Source: Candidatus Micrarchaeota archaeon CG08_land_8_20_14_0_20_59_11 (GTDB taxonomy: Archaea > Micrarchaeota > Micrarchaeia > Norongarragalinales > Norongarragalinaceae). From it: 6,450 nucleotides of DNA. Made by a program: the position numbers and the translations under genes. The DNA lies in assembly GCA_002763345.1 (NCBI GenBank), contig PEXZ01000040.1, positions 1 through 6,450 of the forward strand. Reading direction: 5' to 3'. Under the pieces are notes generated by a model, which worked only from the letters and a program-made list of their open reading frames with translations, was not told the DNA's origin and did no database searches. This document shows positions 1 to 6,432 of the stretch, one piece after another. Positions within the stretch are counted from its first letter, which is position 1; every line of letters starts with the position of its first letter.

Positions 1-1971
1 GAGAAAAAGCAGTCTGGCGTCTCCTACTACGAGTTCGAGCGGGACGGCGAAAAATACGCCGTCGCTCCCGCAGTAGGGCACCTTTACTCGCTGAAGCAGG
101 CGGGCGCAACCAGAGGCAGGGAGTATCCCGTTTACGACATCGAGTGGGCGCCCGCGTTCGAGGTTAGTAAAGGCGCCGCTTTCTCAAAGAAGTACTGGGC
201 GTCGCTGAAGTCGCTTGCGGCGAGCGCGGACTCGGTGATAGCGGCTACCGATTACGACATCGAGGGTTCCCTCATTGCCTATAACATCGCGCGTTTCCTC
301 GCAAAAGGGAAGCCCCTGACGCGCATGAAGTTTTCCGTGCTCACCGACGACGCGCTCGAGGAATCATTCGGGCGTCAGCGCCCCTTTGACGAAACGAACG
401 CGCTCGCGGGCGATGCGAGGCACCGTCTTGATTGGCTGTGGGGCATCAACCTTTCGCGGGCGCTGATGTCTGCGATTAAGACCGCGGGCGTGTTCCGCGT
501 GATGAGCATCGGGCGCGTGCAGGGGCCCGCGCTCGCGCTGCTGTCCGAAAAGGAGCGCGAGATTGCGTCATTCACGGCGGTGCCGTACTGGCAGGTGTTC
601 GCTCTCGCTTCGGGCGTGGTTTTCGAGCATAAAGCGGGGAGGTTTTGGAAGGAGGAGGAAGCGAAGGCAGCAGTCGCCGCGTCGTCGGATAACGGCGTTG
701 TCGTTTCGGTGGAGCGCAAGCGCGTGGAAGCGGAAGCCCCCGCGCCCTTTGATTTGACGACGATGCAGATGGAGGCGTACCAGGCGTTCGGCTTTTCGCC
801 AGCCAAGACGCTTGAAGTCGCGCAGCGGCTCTACGAGGCGGCGCTCATCTCGTACCCGCGCACGTCCTCCCAAAAACTCCCGCAGGAACTGGGGCTTAAG
901 AAAATCATAGCGAAAGTCGGGGAGAATGCCGACTATTCCGCGCTGGCGTCGCGGCTGATCGCAGCAGGCAGGGTTGTTCCGAAGGACGGCGCGAAGACGG
1001 ACCCCGCGCATCCCGCCATCTATGCCACGGGGCAGAAGCCGGGCGCGCTCGCCGCCGAGGAAAAGAGGCTTTACGACCTCATCGTGCGGCGCTTCCTTGC
1101 GTGCTTCGCGCCTTCGGCGTTCAAGGAAAACCTCTCCGTCTCGGCGCGCTTCGGTTCCGAGGAATACGGCGCAAAGGGCTCGGCGGTGGTGGAAAAGGGA
1201 TGGCTGGAATATTATCCTTACGCCAACCCGGACGAAAAGACGCTCCCCGATTTCGCCGAAGGCCAGAAACTCCTCGCGGAAAAAATCTGGAGCGAGTCCA
1301 AGGAGACGCAGCCGCCGAAGCGCTACACCCCCGCGTCCATCGTCAAGGAGCTGGAGAGCCGCGAACTCGGGACGAAGTCGACCCGCGCCGAGGTCATCGA
1401 AACGCTATACAACCGCGGTTACATCGCGGAGCCCAAGAGCATCCGCGTCACCGCCTTCGGGCTCGCCGTGAATGCCGCGCTCTCGCACAACTGCCCCGAC
1501 ATCATCAGCGAGGAATTCACGCGCAACATCGAGCGCGACATGGAACTCATAGCGGACGGAAAGAAAAAATCCGAAAACGTCGTCGAGTCGGGAAGAAAGG
1601 AATTGGCGCGCTTGCTCGAAGTTTTCCGCAAGAAGGAGCCCGCAATCGGGAAGGAGCTGCTGGTCGGGCTGAGCGAGGCGCGCAACGACGCGAACTCGCT
1701 CGGCAAGTGCAAGTGCGGGGGCAATCTCGTGCTGCGCAAGTCGAAGTACGGGATATTCGTGGGATGCGACGCGTACCCGAAATGCACGAACACGTTCCCG
1801 CTGCCGAAGGAGGCGTCCGTTACGCCCAGCCGCAAGATTTGCGATAAGTGCGGCACGCCGATTGTGGTAATCAAACGCAAGGGCAAGCGCCCCTGGCGCA
1901 TGTGCCTCGATACGAACTGCCCGACGAAGGCGTCGTGGGGAAGCAAAAACAATGCCGAAAACAAAGCTTGA
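1..1971 (+). CDS. topA: DNA topoisomerase I, archaeal type IA (5'-truncated by window edge)
   Basis: Type IA topoisomerase: it cuts one DNA strand through a 5'-phosphotyrosine and passes the other strand, relaxing negative supercoils. The frame is open from base 1 to TGA at 1969-1971 (656 codons). The first ATG inside it (235) lies in the TOPRIM motif, so the true start is upstream. By family comparison about 25-30 residues are missing, including the catalytic Glu of the first TOPRIM strand. Numbering from codon 1 of the window: the TOPRIM acidic triad D84-x-D86-x-E88 lies in ATDYDIEG; SIGRVQGP is at 169-176; the catalytic tyrosine is Y285 in LISYPRTS; HPAI is at 337-340; and GTKSTRAEVIETLYNRGYI runs from 457. 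Two C-terminal zinc ribbons follow: C570/C572/C589/C595 and C614/C617/C635/C640. ATDYDIEGSL and the early spacing are archaeal-like rather than bacterial. Its 3' end overlaps the next gene by 20 bases, suggesting co-transcription and translational coupling. Reverse gyrase is unlikely, as nothing in the visible part resembles its helicase half, although that half would lie upstream. Confidence 0.95.
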   Translation, partial: EKKQSGVSYYEFERDGEKYAVAPAVGHLYSLKQAGATRGREYPVYDIEWAPAFEVSKGAAFSKKYWASLKSLAASADSVIAATDYDIEGSLIAYNIARFLAKGKPLTRMKFSVLTDDALEESFGRQRPFDETNALAGDARHRLDWLWGINLSRALMSAIKTAGVFRVMSIGRVQGPALALLSEKEREIASFTAVPYWQVFALASGVVFEHKAGRFWKEEEAKAAVAASSDNGVVVSVERKRVEAEAPAPFDLTTMQMEAYQAFGFSPAKTLEVAQRLYEAALISYPRTSSQKLPQELGLKKIIAKVGENADYSALASRLIAAGRVVPKDGAKTDPAHPAIYATGQKPGALAAEEKRLYDLIVRRFLACFAPSAFKENLSVSARFGSEEYGAKGSAVVEKGWLEYYPYANPDEKTLPDFAEGQKLLAEKIWSESKETQPPKRYTPASIVKELESRELGTKSTRAEVIETLYNRGYIAEPKSIRVTAFGLAVNAALSHNCPDIISEEFTRNIERDMELIADGKKKSENVVESGRKELARLLEVFRKKEPAIGKELLVGLSEARNDANSLGKCKCGGNLVLRKSKYGIFVGCDAYPKCTNTFPLPKEASVTPSRKICDKCGTPIVVIKRKGKRPWRMCLDTNCPTKASWGSKNNAENKA

Positions 1972-2713
1972 CGCCCGCCTGAGCGCCCAGCAGAACGCGG
2001 CGCGCTACTTCGACGAGGCGAAGAAATGGCGTTCGAAAGCCGAGGGCGCGCGGAAGGCGATTGCCGAAACCGAATCCAAACTCGCGAAGACTTCCGATTT
2101 CGTCGAAATCTCCCGCCCGAAGATTCGGCTCAAGGAAACCCGCGAGAAGAAGTGGTTCGAGAAGTTCCACTATTTCACGACGAGCGGCGGCTTCCTGGTT
2201 GTCGCGGGCAAGGACGCGAAAAGCAACGAGCTGCTTGTAGCGCGCCACATGGAGCCTTCGGACTTGTTCATGCACGCGGACATAACCGGCGCGCCCGCGA
2301 CGATTGTCAAGGACGGGCAAAAAGCGGGCGAAGGCGACCTGAAAGAGGCGTCGCAATTCTCCGCCTGCTATTCAAGCGCGTGGAAGAACGGACTGCACGC
2401 AGTTGACGTCTACGCCGCGAAGCCAGAACAGGTTTCGAAGCAGTCGCACGGCGAGTTTGTGGGGAAAGGCGGGTTCATGATTTACGGCGAGCGCAGGTGG
2501 TTCAGGAACGTTCCCTTGAAGCTCGTGCTGTTTGCGAAGGACGGGCGGGCATTCGCCGCGCCCCTGTTGTCGGGGGTTTCCGGTGCCGTCCTCTCGCCGG
2601 GGCGGAAGGGCAAGAAGGCGATTGCGGAAGTTCTTGCGAAGCGGCTGGCGGTTACGGCTGACGAATTGATGCAGCTCGTGCCCGGCGACTCCGATTTAAA
2701 ACAAGAAAAGTAA
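1952..2713 (+). CDS. Stand-alone NFACT-R (DUF814) domain protein, predicted ribosome/RNA-binding
   Basis: A 253-residue protein made almost wholly of the NFACT-R domain, the C-terminal part of NFACT proteins (eukaryotic Rqc2/NEMF, bacterial RqcH, archaeal homologues), which bind the large ribosomal subunit and tRNA. Residues 1-50 are charged and helical, like a remnant of the coiled coil before NFACT-R. The domain follows: KWFEKFHYFTTSGGFLVV (67-84), AGKDAKSNELLV (85-96), the D104...H108-A-D110 segment, E132-A-S and SSAW (141-144), PEQVSK (158-163), GE (167-168) and GKGGFMIYGERRWF (171-184). The tail, with LSPGRKGKKAIAEVLAKRL, resembles the end of archaeal NFACT proteins. Full-length family members are roughly 550-700 residues; the NFACT-N and helix-hairpin-helix parts are absent here. 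The ATG at 1952 lies inside the end of topA, so reinitiation or coupling is likely; no strong Shine-Dalgarno is visible (a GGGG at 1937-1940 is the best candidate). Stand-alone NFACT-R proteins have been linked in the literature to RNA modification, so function in quality control versus tRNA/rRNA processing is open. Confidence 0.88.
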   Translation: MPKTKLDARLSAQQNAARYFDEAKKWRSKAEGARKAIAETESKLAKTSDFVEISRPKIRLKETREKKWFEKFHYFTTSGGFLVVAGKDAKSNELLVARHMEPSDLFMHADITGAPATIVKDGQKAGEGDLKEASQFSACYSSAWKNGLHAVDVYAAKPEQVSKQSHGEFVGKGGFMIYGERRWFRNVPLKLVLFAKDGRAFAAPLLSGVSGAVLSPGRKGKKAIAEVLAKRLAVTADELMQLVPGDSDLKQEK

Positions 2714-2719
2714 TAAAAG
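2711..2719 (+). promoter_or_regulatory. Candidate archaeal TATA box with purine-rich BRE upstream
   Basis: TAATAAAAG overlaps the stop codon of the NFACT-R gene and is preceded by the A/G-rich AAGAAAAG, the arrangement of an archaeal BRE plus TATA element. By the usual spacing, transcription would begin about 22-25 bases downstream, near 2736-2742, giving a leader of about 25-30 bases that keeps the 2752 ribosome binding site. It stands out as the only A/T-rich patch in this GC-rich spacer. This is inferred from composition and position only; the ATPase gene could equally be read through from the upstream genes. Confidence 0.35.
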
Positions 2720-2751
2720 CAGGAACGGCGTAATAGGAGCATCCAACTTCT

Positions 2752-2756
2752 AGGAG
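2752..2756 (+). promoter_or_regulatory. Shine-Dalgarno (AGGAG) of the Cdc48 gene
   Basis: AGGAG ends 10 bases before the ATG at 2767. An in-frame TAG at 2734-2736, with no ATG, GTG or TTG between it and 2767, fixes this as the earliest possible start, and the N-terminal domain begins as expected for the family. A second AGGAG lies at 2735-2739, within the 7-base direct repeat TAGGAGC (2734-2740 and 2751-2757), but it is too far from the start to act as the ribosome binding site. Confidence 0.7.
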
Positions 2757-2766
2757 CGTATTTCCC

Positions 2767-5700
2767 ATGCCCGAAGACATCGAACTTAAAGTCGCCGAAG
2801 CGATGCAGATTGACTACGGCAAGCGAGTCGTGCGTCTGGATGCGCGCGCCCGCGACGCCATAGGCGTAGGCACGGGCGACGTAGTTGAAATCAAGGGGCC
2901 CAAGAAGATGACTGCTGCGGTAGTGCTGCCAGCGCATCCGCAGGACGAGGGGCTCAGCCTGCTGCGTATGGACGGCGTGCTCAGGCAGAATGCGGGCGTA
3001 GCTCTCGGCGACCGCGTGAAAATCCGCAAGGCGGAAATCAAGAACGCCCGCAAAATCATACTTGCGCCGAACCAGCCGTCGCGCTACGCCGCGGGGTTCG
3101 AGCAGTTCGTGAAGAAGAACCTGCTGGGCAAGCCGCTCGCGAAGGGCGACATCATTTCAATAAACGTTTTCGGAACCGCTTTTCCGTTCGCAGTTGCGCA
3201 AACCGTGCCGACGGGGCTCGTGGTGATATCCGCCGACACGGAGGTGGTGCTTCGCGAGGAGCCCATGAAGGAGCTCGGACGCATCGCCACCATATCCTAC
3301 GAGGACCTAGGCGGGTTACGCGACGAGGTGACGAAAATCCGCGAGATGGTGGAGCTGCCCATGCGCCACCCCGAACTTTTCGAGCGGCTTGGAATAGAGC
3401 CGCCGAAGGGCGTCCTGATTTACGGCCCGCCCGGCTGCGGAAAGACGCTTCTCGCGAAGGCGGTGGCGAACGAGAGCGAGGCGCACTTCATCACGCTTTC
3501 GGGACCTGAAATCGTCTCGAAATTCGTCGGCGAGGCGGAGGAGCGTTTGCGCGGGATATTCAAGGATGCCGAGGACAACGCGCCGAGCATCATTTTCATA
3601 GACGAGCTTGACGCCATAGCGCCCAAGCGCGAGGAGGTTATCGGCGAGGTGGAGAAGCGCATCGTTTCGCAGCTGCTCGTGTCGATGGACGGTTTGAAGA
3701 GCCGCGGTCAAGTGGTTGTAATCGGGGCTACTAACAGACCCAATGCTATCGACCCCGCCTTGCGCCGCCCCGGACGCTTCGACCGTGAGATAGAAATCGG
3801 CGCTCCTGACAAGAAGGGAAGGCGCGAAATCCTGCAGATTCACACGCGCGGAATGCCGCTCTCCGAGGATGTTGTCCTCGACGACTTCGCGGGCGTAACG
3901 CACGGTTTCGTGGGCGCGGATTTGCAGTCGCTCGCGAAGGAAGCGGCGATGCGCGCGCTCCGCCGCCTGCTGCCGAAAATCGACCTGGAAGCGAGCGAAA
4001 TCCCGCCGAAGATTCTCAGCGAACTCCGGGTGGAGAAGCGCGACTTCACGGACGCGTTGCGCGAAATCCGGCCGTCCGCGCTGCGCGAGGTGTTCGCCGA
4101 AGTTCCGAACGTCAAGTGGACGGAAATCGGCGGCTTGGAAGGAGTCAAGCGCGAACTCAAGGAAGCGGTGGAGCTGCCGCTATCGAAGCCCGAGGCGTTC
4201 ACGCGGCTCGGCATCCGCCCGGTACGCGGCATCCTGCTTTTCGGCCCGCCAGGATGCGGAAAGACGCTTCTCGCAAAGGCGGTCGCGACGGAGAGCGAGG
4301 CGAATTTCATCTCGATACGCGGTCCCGAACTGATAAGCAAGTGGGTGGGCGAGTCGCTTGCCTACGACGAGCCGGTTTGGATAGTCAAAGACGGCGAACT
4401 CGAACGCTGCGAAATCGGGCGCCTTGTAGACGAAATGATTTCCGAAAACGGCGCGGAAAGCGGCGGAACCCAACTACTGAAACAAAAAACCAAGTCACTA
4501 GCTTTAACCATGAACGAGGAAGGAAAAAGCGTTTTCTCCCAGGTCGACGATTTCATGCGTCACGCGGCGCCAAAGGAAGTCTACAAGATAACGACGCAAA
4601 CGGGACGTCAAATAAAAGTTACCGGCGATCATGCCTTGTTCACTGTCGCGAATGGACTCGTAAGTGCCTCGCCCGCAAGCCGCCTAGTCGAAGGCGAAAC
4701 TCGGGTTGCGATTCCCGCTCGTTTGCCTACGCTCGACCGTGAAAAGTCCTGGGACCTGACAGAACTCTTCAAGGACGACCCGGACGCCCTCGTCAAGCCC
4801 AGTGCGTTGTTTTCGCAAGCCGTTTCAAAACTGGGCGTAGAAAAAACCGCGTTGCTGCTCAACCGCTCGCCGCGCTACGTGAAAGAAAACATTGCACGGG
4901 CTAAAAACGCGTTGCCCCTGCCACTGTTTCTAAAACTCGTTGGCGAAGCGGGAATTGGTTTTGACGCTAACGAAATAACGCTATGCTACCGCGGAAGCAC
5001 ACAAACCCTTCCTGGCCGCCTGCACGCCAGTTCCGACCTCTGCTATGCAATCGGCTTCTGGGTCGCTGAAGGCGATTACAATCGTTGCAGCCTGCGTTTC
5101 TCAAACCACAACAAAGAAAACAGAAAGGAACTGACCGAAATTCTCCTGCGCCTCGGCGTAAAACCAAAAGCGTACAAGGGATGCGTTCGCGCAGAACACC
5201 CGCTATTCCAAAATTTCTTCAAGAAAGCACTCAAACTCGAACATTACGCCGACAACAAACGAGCCCCCGACTTTCTGTTCTCCGCGCCACGAAGGCAAAT
5301 CGCGGCTTTCCTCCGCGGCTACTATAGCGGCGACGGCAGCGTACACGGCACGAGCCACCGCTACTACGTTGAAGCGTCCACCGTCAGCCCGGCGCTTGCG
5401 CGGGACGTCCAGCATCTGCTGCTGCACTCCGGGATAGTCGCCACGCTTTGGCGAGGAAAGGAAAAACGCACTGGCGGCAGCAAGTTCAAAGTCCTCTTCA
5501 GCGGAGTAACGAATTTCGAGCGATTCCTTGGAATAGGATTCAGCGAAAAAAAGAAACAAGACCGCCTTGCAGCCTACCCCGCTTCGAAAAAGTGGCGGCG
5601 CAGCGCGCAAATCCCGCTTGATGCAAACATGCGCGTTTTTCTCGCGGCGCACGGCTACGAGGAATGGCTGAAGAGTGAAACAATCGGGATAGACAAACTG

Positions 5701-6432
5701 CGCCAAGCGCTCGAACGCCACGATGTTGAACGCCGCTTCAAAACCGCGTGGCAACTCGTCGAAAGCGACTATTACTGGGACAAAATCGTGAGTGTAGAAA
5801 AAATACCTTATGTCCTGCCGTTTGTCTACGATATCGGCGTACCCGGACCCCAGCGCTTCCTCGCAGGATACGGCGACCTCCTCGTGCACAACTCGGAGAA
5901 GGGAGTGCGCGAGGTATTCAGGAAGGCGAGGATGGTCGCGCCCTGCATAATATTCTTCGACGAGATTGACGCCATTGCGCCTGGGCGCGGAGGGGACGAG
6001 GGCGCGCACGTGATGGAACGCGTCGTGAACACGCTTCTGGCGGAAATGGACGGAATCTCAATAGCGAAGGACGTCATCGTCATCGGCGCCACCAACCGCA
6101 TCGACATTATAGACTCCGCGCTCCTGCGTCCCGGAAGATTCGACAAGCTCGTGGAAATCCCGATGCCCGACGAGGCTGCCCGCTTGGCGGTGCTGAAGGT
6201 GCACGCGGGAAAAATGCCCCTTGAAAAGAGCGTGGACCTGAAGGTTCTTGCAAAACAGACGGACGGTTACAGCGGGGCGGACCTCGAGGCGCTCTGCCGC
6301 GAGGCGGGCATGATAGCCCTGCGCGAGAACGTTTTAGCAGACAAGGTCACCGCTGAGCACTTCCGCAAGGCGACGCAGTTCTCCCGCCCGACGCTCGTCC
6401 AGAAGCCGAAAGCGGACAGGGGTTACTCTTAA
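2767..6432 (+). CDS. cdc48: Cdc48/VAT (p97-like) double AAA+ ATPase, interrupted by an intein in D2
   Basis: Hexameric unfoldase that threads proteins through its pore and, in archaea, can feed the 20S proteasome. The N domain (about 1-180) has the double-psi barrel half (residues 5-90) followed by the Nc half. D1 has Walker A GPPGCGKT (220-227), pore loop KFVGE (252-256), Walker B with D279-E280, sensor N323 and arginine fingers near R334/R337. D2 has Walker A GPPGCGKT (493-500), pore loop KWVGE (525-529), then a 513-residue intein (S530-N1042), then Walker B with D1065-E1066, ATNR (1108-1111) and LLRPGRFD (1119-1126). After splicing the protein is 708 residues, slightly short of VAT (about 745), mostly at the C-terminus. 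It ends in GYS, a weak version of the HbYX proteasome-docking motif. The start at 2767 is set by an upstream in-frame stop and an AGGAG. Both ATPase sites look intact, so a working enzyme depends on splicing. Confidence 0.96.
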   Translation: MPEDIELKVAEAMQIDYGKRVVRLDARARDAIGVGTGDVVEIKGPKKMTAAVVLPAHPQDEGLSLLRMDGVLRQNAGVALGDRVKIRKAEIKNARKIILAPNQPSRYAAGFEQFVKKNLLGKPLAKGDIISINVFGTAFPFAVAQTVPTGLVVISADTEVVLREEPMKELGRIATISYEDLGGLRDEVTKIREMVELPMRHPELFERLGIEPPKGVLIYGPPGCGKTLLAKAVANESEAHFITLSGPEIVSKFVGEAEERLRGIFKDAEDNAPSIIFIDELDAIAPKREEVIGEVEKRIVSQLLVSMDGLKSRGQVVVIGATNRPNAIDPALRRPGRFDREIEIGAPDKKGRREILQIHTRGMPLSEDVVLDDFAGVTHGFVGADLQSLAKEAAMRALRRLLPKIDLEASEIPPKILSELRVEKRDFTDALREIRPSALREVFAEVPNVKWTEIGGLEGVKRELKEAVELPLSKPEAFTRLGIRPVRGILLFGPPGCGKTLLAKAVATESEANFISIRGPELISKWVGESLAYDEPVWIVKDGELERCEIGRLVDEMISENGAESGGTQLLKQKTKSLALTMNEEGKSVFSQVDDFMRHAAPKEVYKITTQTGRQIKVTGDHALFTVANGLVSASPASRLVEGETRVAIPARLPTLDREKSWDLTELFKDDPDALVKPSALFSQAVSKLGVEKTALLLNRSPRYVKENIARAKNALPLPLFLKLVGEAGIGFDANEITLCYRGSTQTLPGRLHASSDLCYAIGFWVAEGDYNRCSLRFSNHNKENRKELTEILLRLGVKPKAYKGCVRAEHPLFQNFFKKALKLEHYADNKRAPDFLFSAPRRQIAAFLRGYYSGDGSVHGTSHRYYVEASTVSPALARDVQHLLLHSGIVATLWRGKEKRTGGSKFKVLFSGVTNFERFLGIGFSEKKKQDRLAAYPASKKWRRSAQIPLDANMRVFLAAHGYEEWLKSETIGIDKLRQALERHDVERRFKTAWQLVESDYYWDKIVSVEKIPYVLPFVYDIGVPGPQRFLAGYGDLLVHNSEKGVREVFRKARMVAPCIIFFDEIDAIAPGRGGDEGAHVMERVVNTLLAEMDGISIAKDVIVIGATNRIDIIDSALLRPGRFDKLVEIPMPDEAARLAVLKVHAGKMPLEKSVDLKVLAKQTDGYSGADLEALCREAGMIALRENVLADKVTAEHFRKATQFSRPTLVQKPKADRGYS
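3424..3480 (+). repeat. Intragenic direct repeat, D1 copy (Walker A region)
   Basis: 57 bases around the D1 Walker A match the D2 copy at 4243-4299 at 51 of 57 positions, including 20 identical bases in a row (3436-3455 and 4255-4274). The copies are 819 bases apart, an exact multiple of three. This comes from the ancient D1/D2 duplication together with conserved codon use, though recent gene conversion could add to it. Confidence 0.8.
4243..4299 (+). repeat. Intragenic direct repeat, D2 copy (Walker A region)
   Basis: Partner of the D1 segment at 3424-3480, encoding GPPGCGKTLLAKAVATES against GPPGCGKTLLAKAVANES. Recombination between the copies would delete 819 bases in frame and fuse D1 to D2, but the gene is intact here. 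Confidence 0.8.
4813..4923 (+). other. Helix-turn-helix-like segment between intein splicing block B and the endonuclease
   Basis: Residues 683-719 read SQAVSKLGVEKTALLL, then NRSPRYVKENIARAKNALPLP: a short helix, a Gly turn and a second basic helix ending in a proline-bounded loop. Comparable inserts occur in other archaeal LAGLIDADG inteins and are taken as extra DNA-contacting modules that help target the homing site. The assignment is from pattern only; no structure or profile was checked. Confidence 0.4.
5020..5601 (+). other. LAGLIDADG homing endonuclease domain within the intein
   Basis: DNA endonuclease that would cut an intein-less cdc48 allele at the insertion site and drive copying of the intein. 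The first LAGLIDADG motif is LCYAIGFWVAEGD (758-770) with acidic E768. The second is FLRGYYSGDGSV (848-859) with acidic D856. A Lys/Arg-rich stretch between them (LGVKPKAYKG) fits block D, and SPALARDVQHLLLHSGIVATL fits block H. Both metal-binding acidic positions are present and the frame is open, so the domain looks undecayed and possibly active. Edges are approximate to within about 10-15 residues. Confidence 0.88.

Larger units (their letters stand above)
4354..5892 (+). mobile_element. Intein in Cdc48 D2 (class 1, LAGLIDADG homing endonuclease), 513 aa
   Basis: Self-splicing protein insert. Boundaries are residues S530 (TCG at 4354) and N1042 (AAC at 5890-5892), with S1043 as the +1 nucleophile. 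Block A is SLAYDEPVWIV, with Ser as the first nucleophile. Block B is TGDH (T619-G-D-H622), the TxxH that activates the N-terminal splice site. Block F is VYDIGVPGPQRFLAG (1020-1034) with the conserved D1022. Block G is VHN|S (1040-1043) with the penultimate His. Joining E529 to S1043 gives KWVGE-SEKGVREVF, which aligns without gaps to D1 KFVGE-AEERLRGIF and to the family, so the boundaries are firm. At block F the frequent His seven residues after the Asp is Gln1029. Glu codons inside are about 31 GAA to 4 GAG and Lys about 25 AAA to 14 AAG, unlike the flanks, which points to horizontal arrival. Splicing activity itself is not shown by sequence. Confidence 0.95.

Noticed and set aside
1101..1847. 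248-codon + strand frame inside topA
   Set aside because: Arg/Gly/Ala-rich composition typical of an out-of-frame reading; the topA frame across it has conserved motifs.
1..1971. Reverse gyrase rather than plain topoisomerase I
   Set aside because: The visible start matches the N-terminal region of archaeal TopA just before TOPRIM, and the two C-terminal zinc ribbons fit TopA; a helicase half could only lie upstream, so this is unlikely but not fully excluded.
2714..2766. Transcription terminator between the NFACT-R and Cdc48 genes
   Set aside because: No T-rich run or stable hairpin is apparent; the spacer fits a leader or promoter better.
3316..3903. 195-codon - strand frame opposite Cdc48 D1
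   Set aside because: Antisense to the Walker A, Walker B and arginine-finger region of D1, with no family resemblance.
4354..5892. Group I or II intron, or an inserted separate gene, as the explanation for the D2 interruption
   Set aside because: The frame stays open through both junctions and the ends carry protein-splicing blocks (Ser at the start, His-Asn then Ser at the end), so the element is spliced as protein rather than RNA.
5203..6009. Long open frame of 268 codons on the - strand opposite the intein and D2
   Set aside because: It lies wholly antisense to a well-supported conserved coding region, shows no recognisable motif, and long antisense frames are expected in GC-rich coding DNA.
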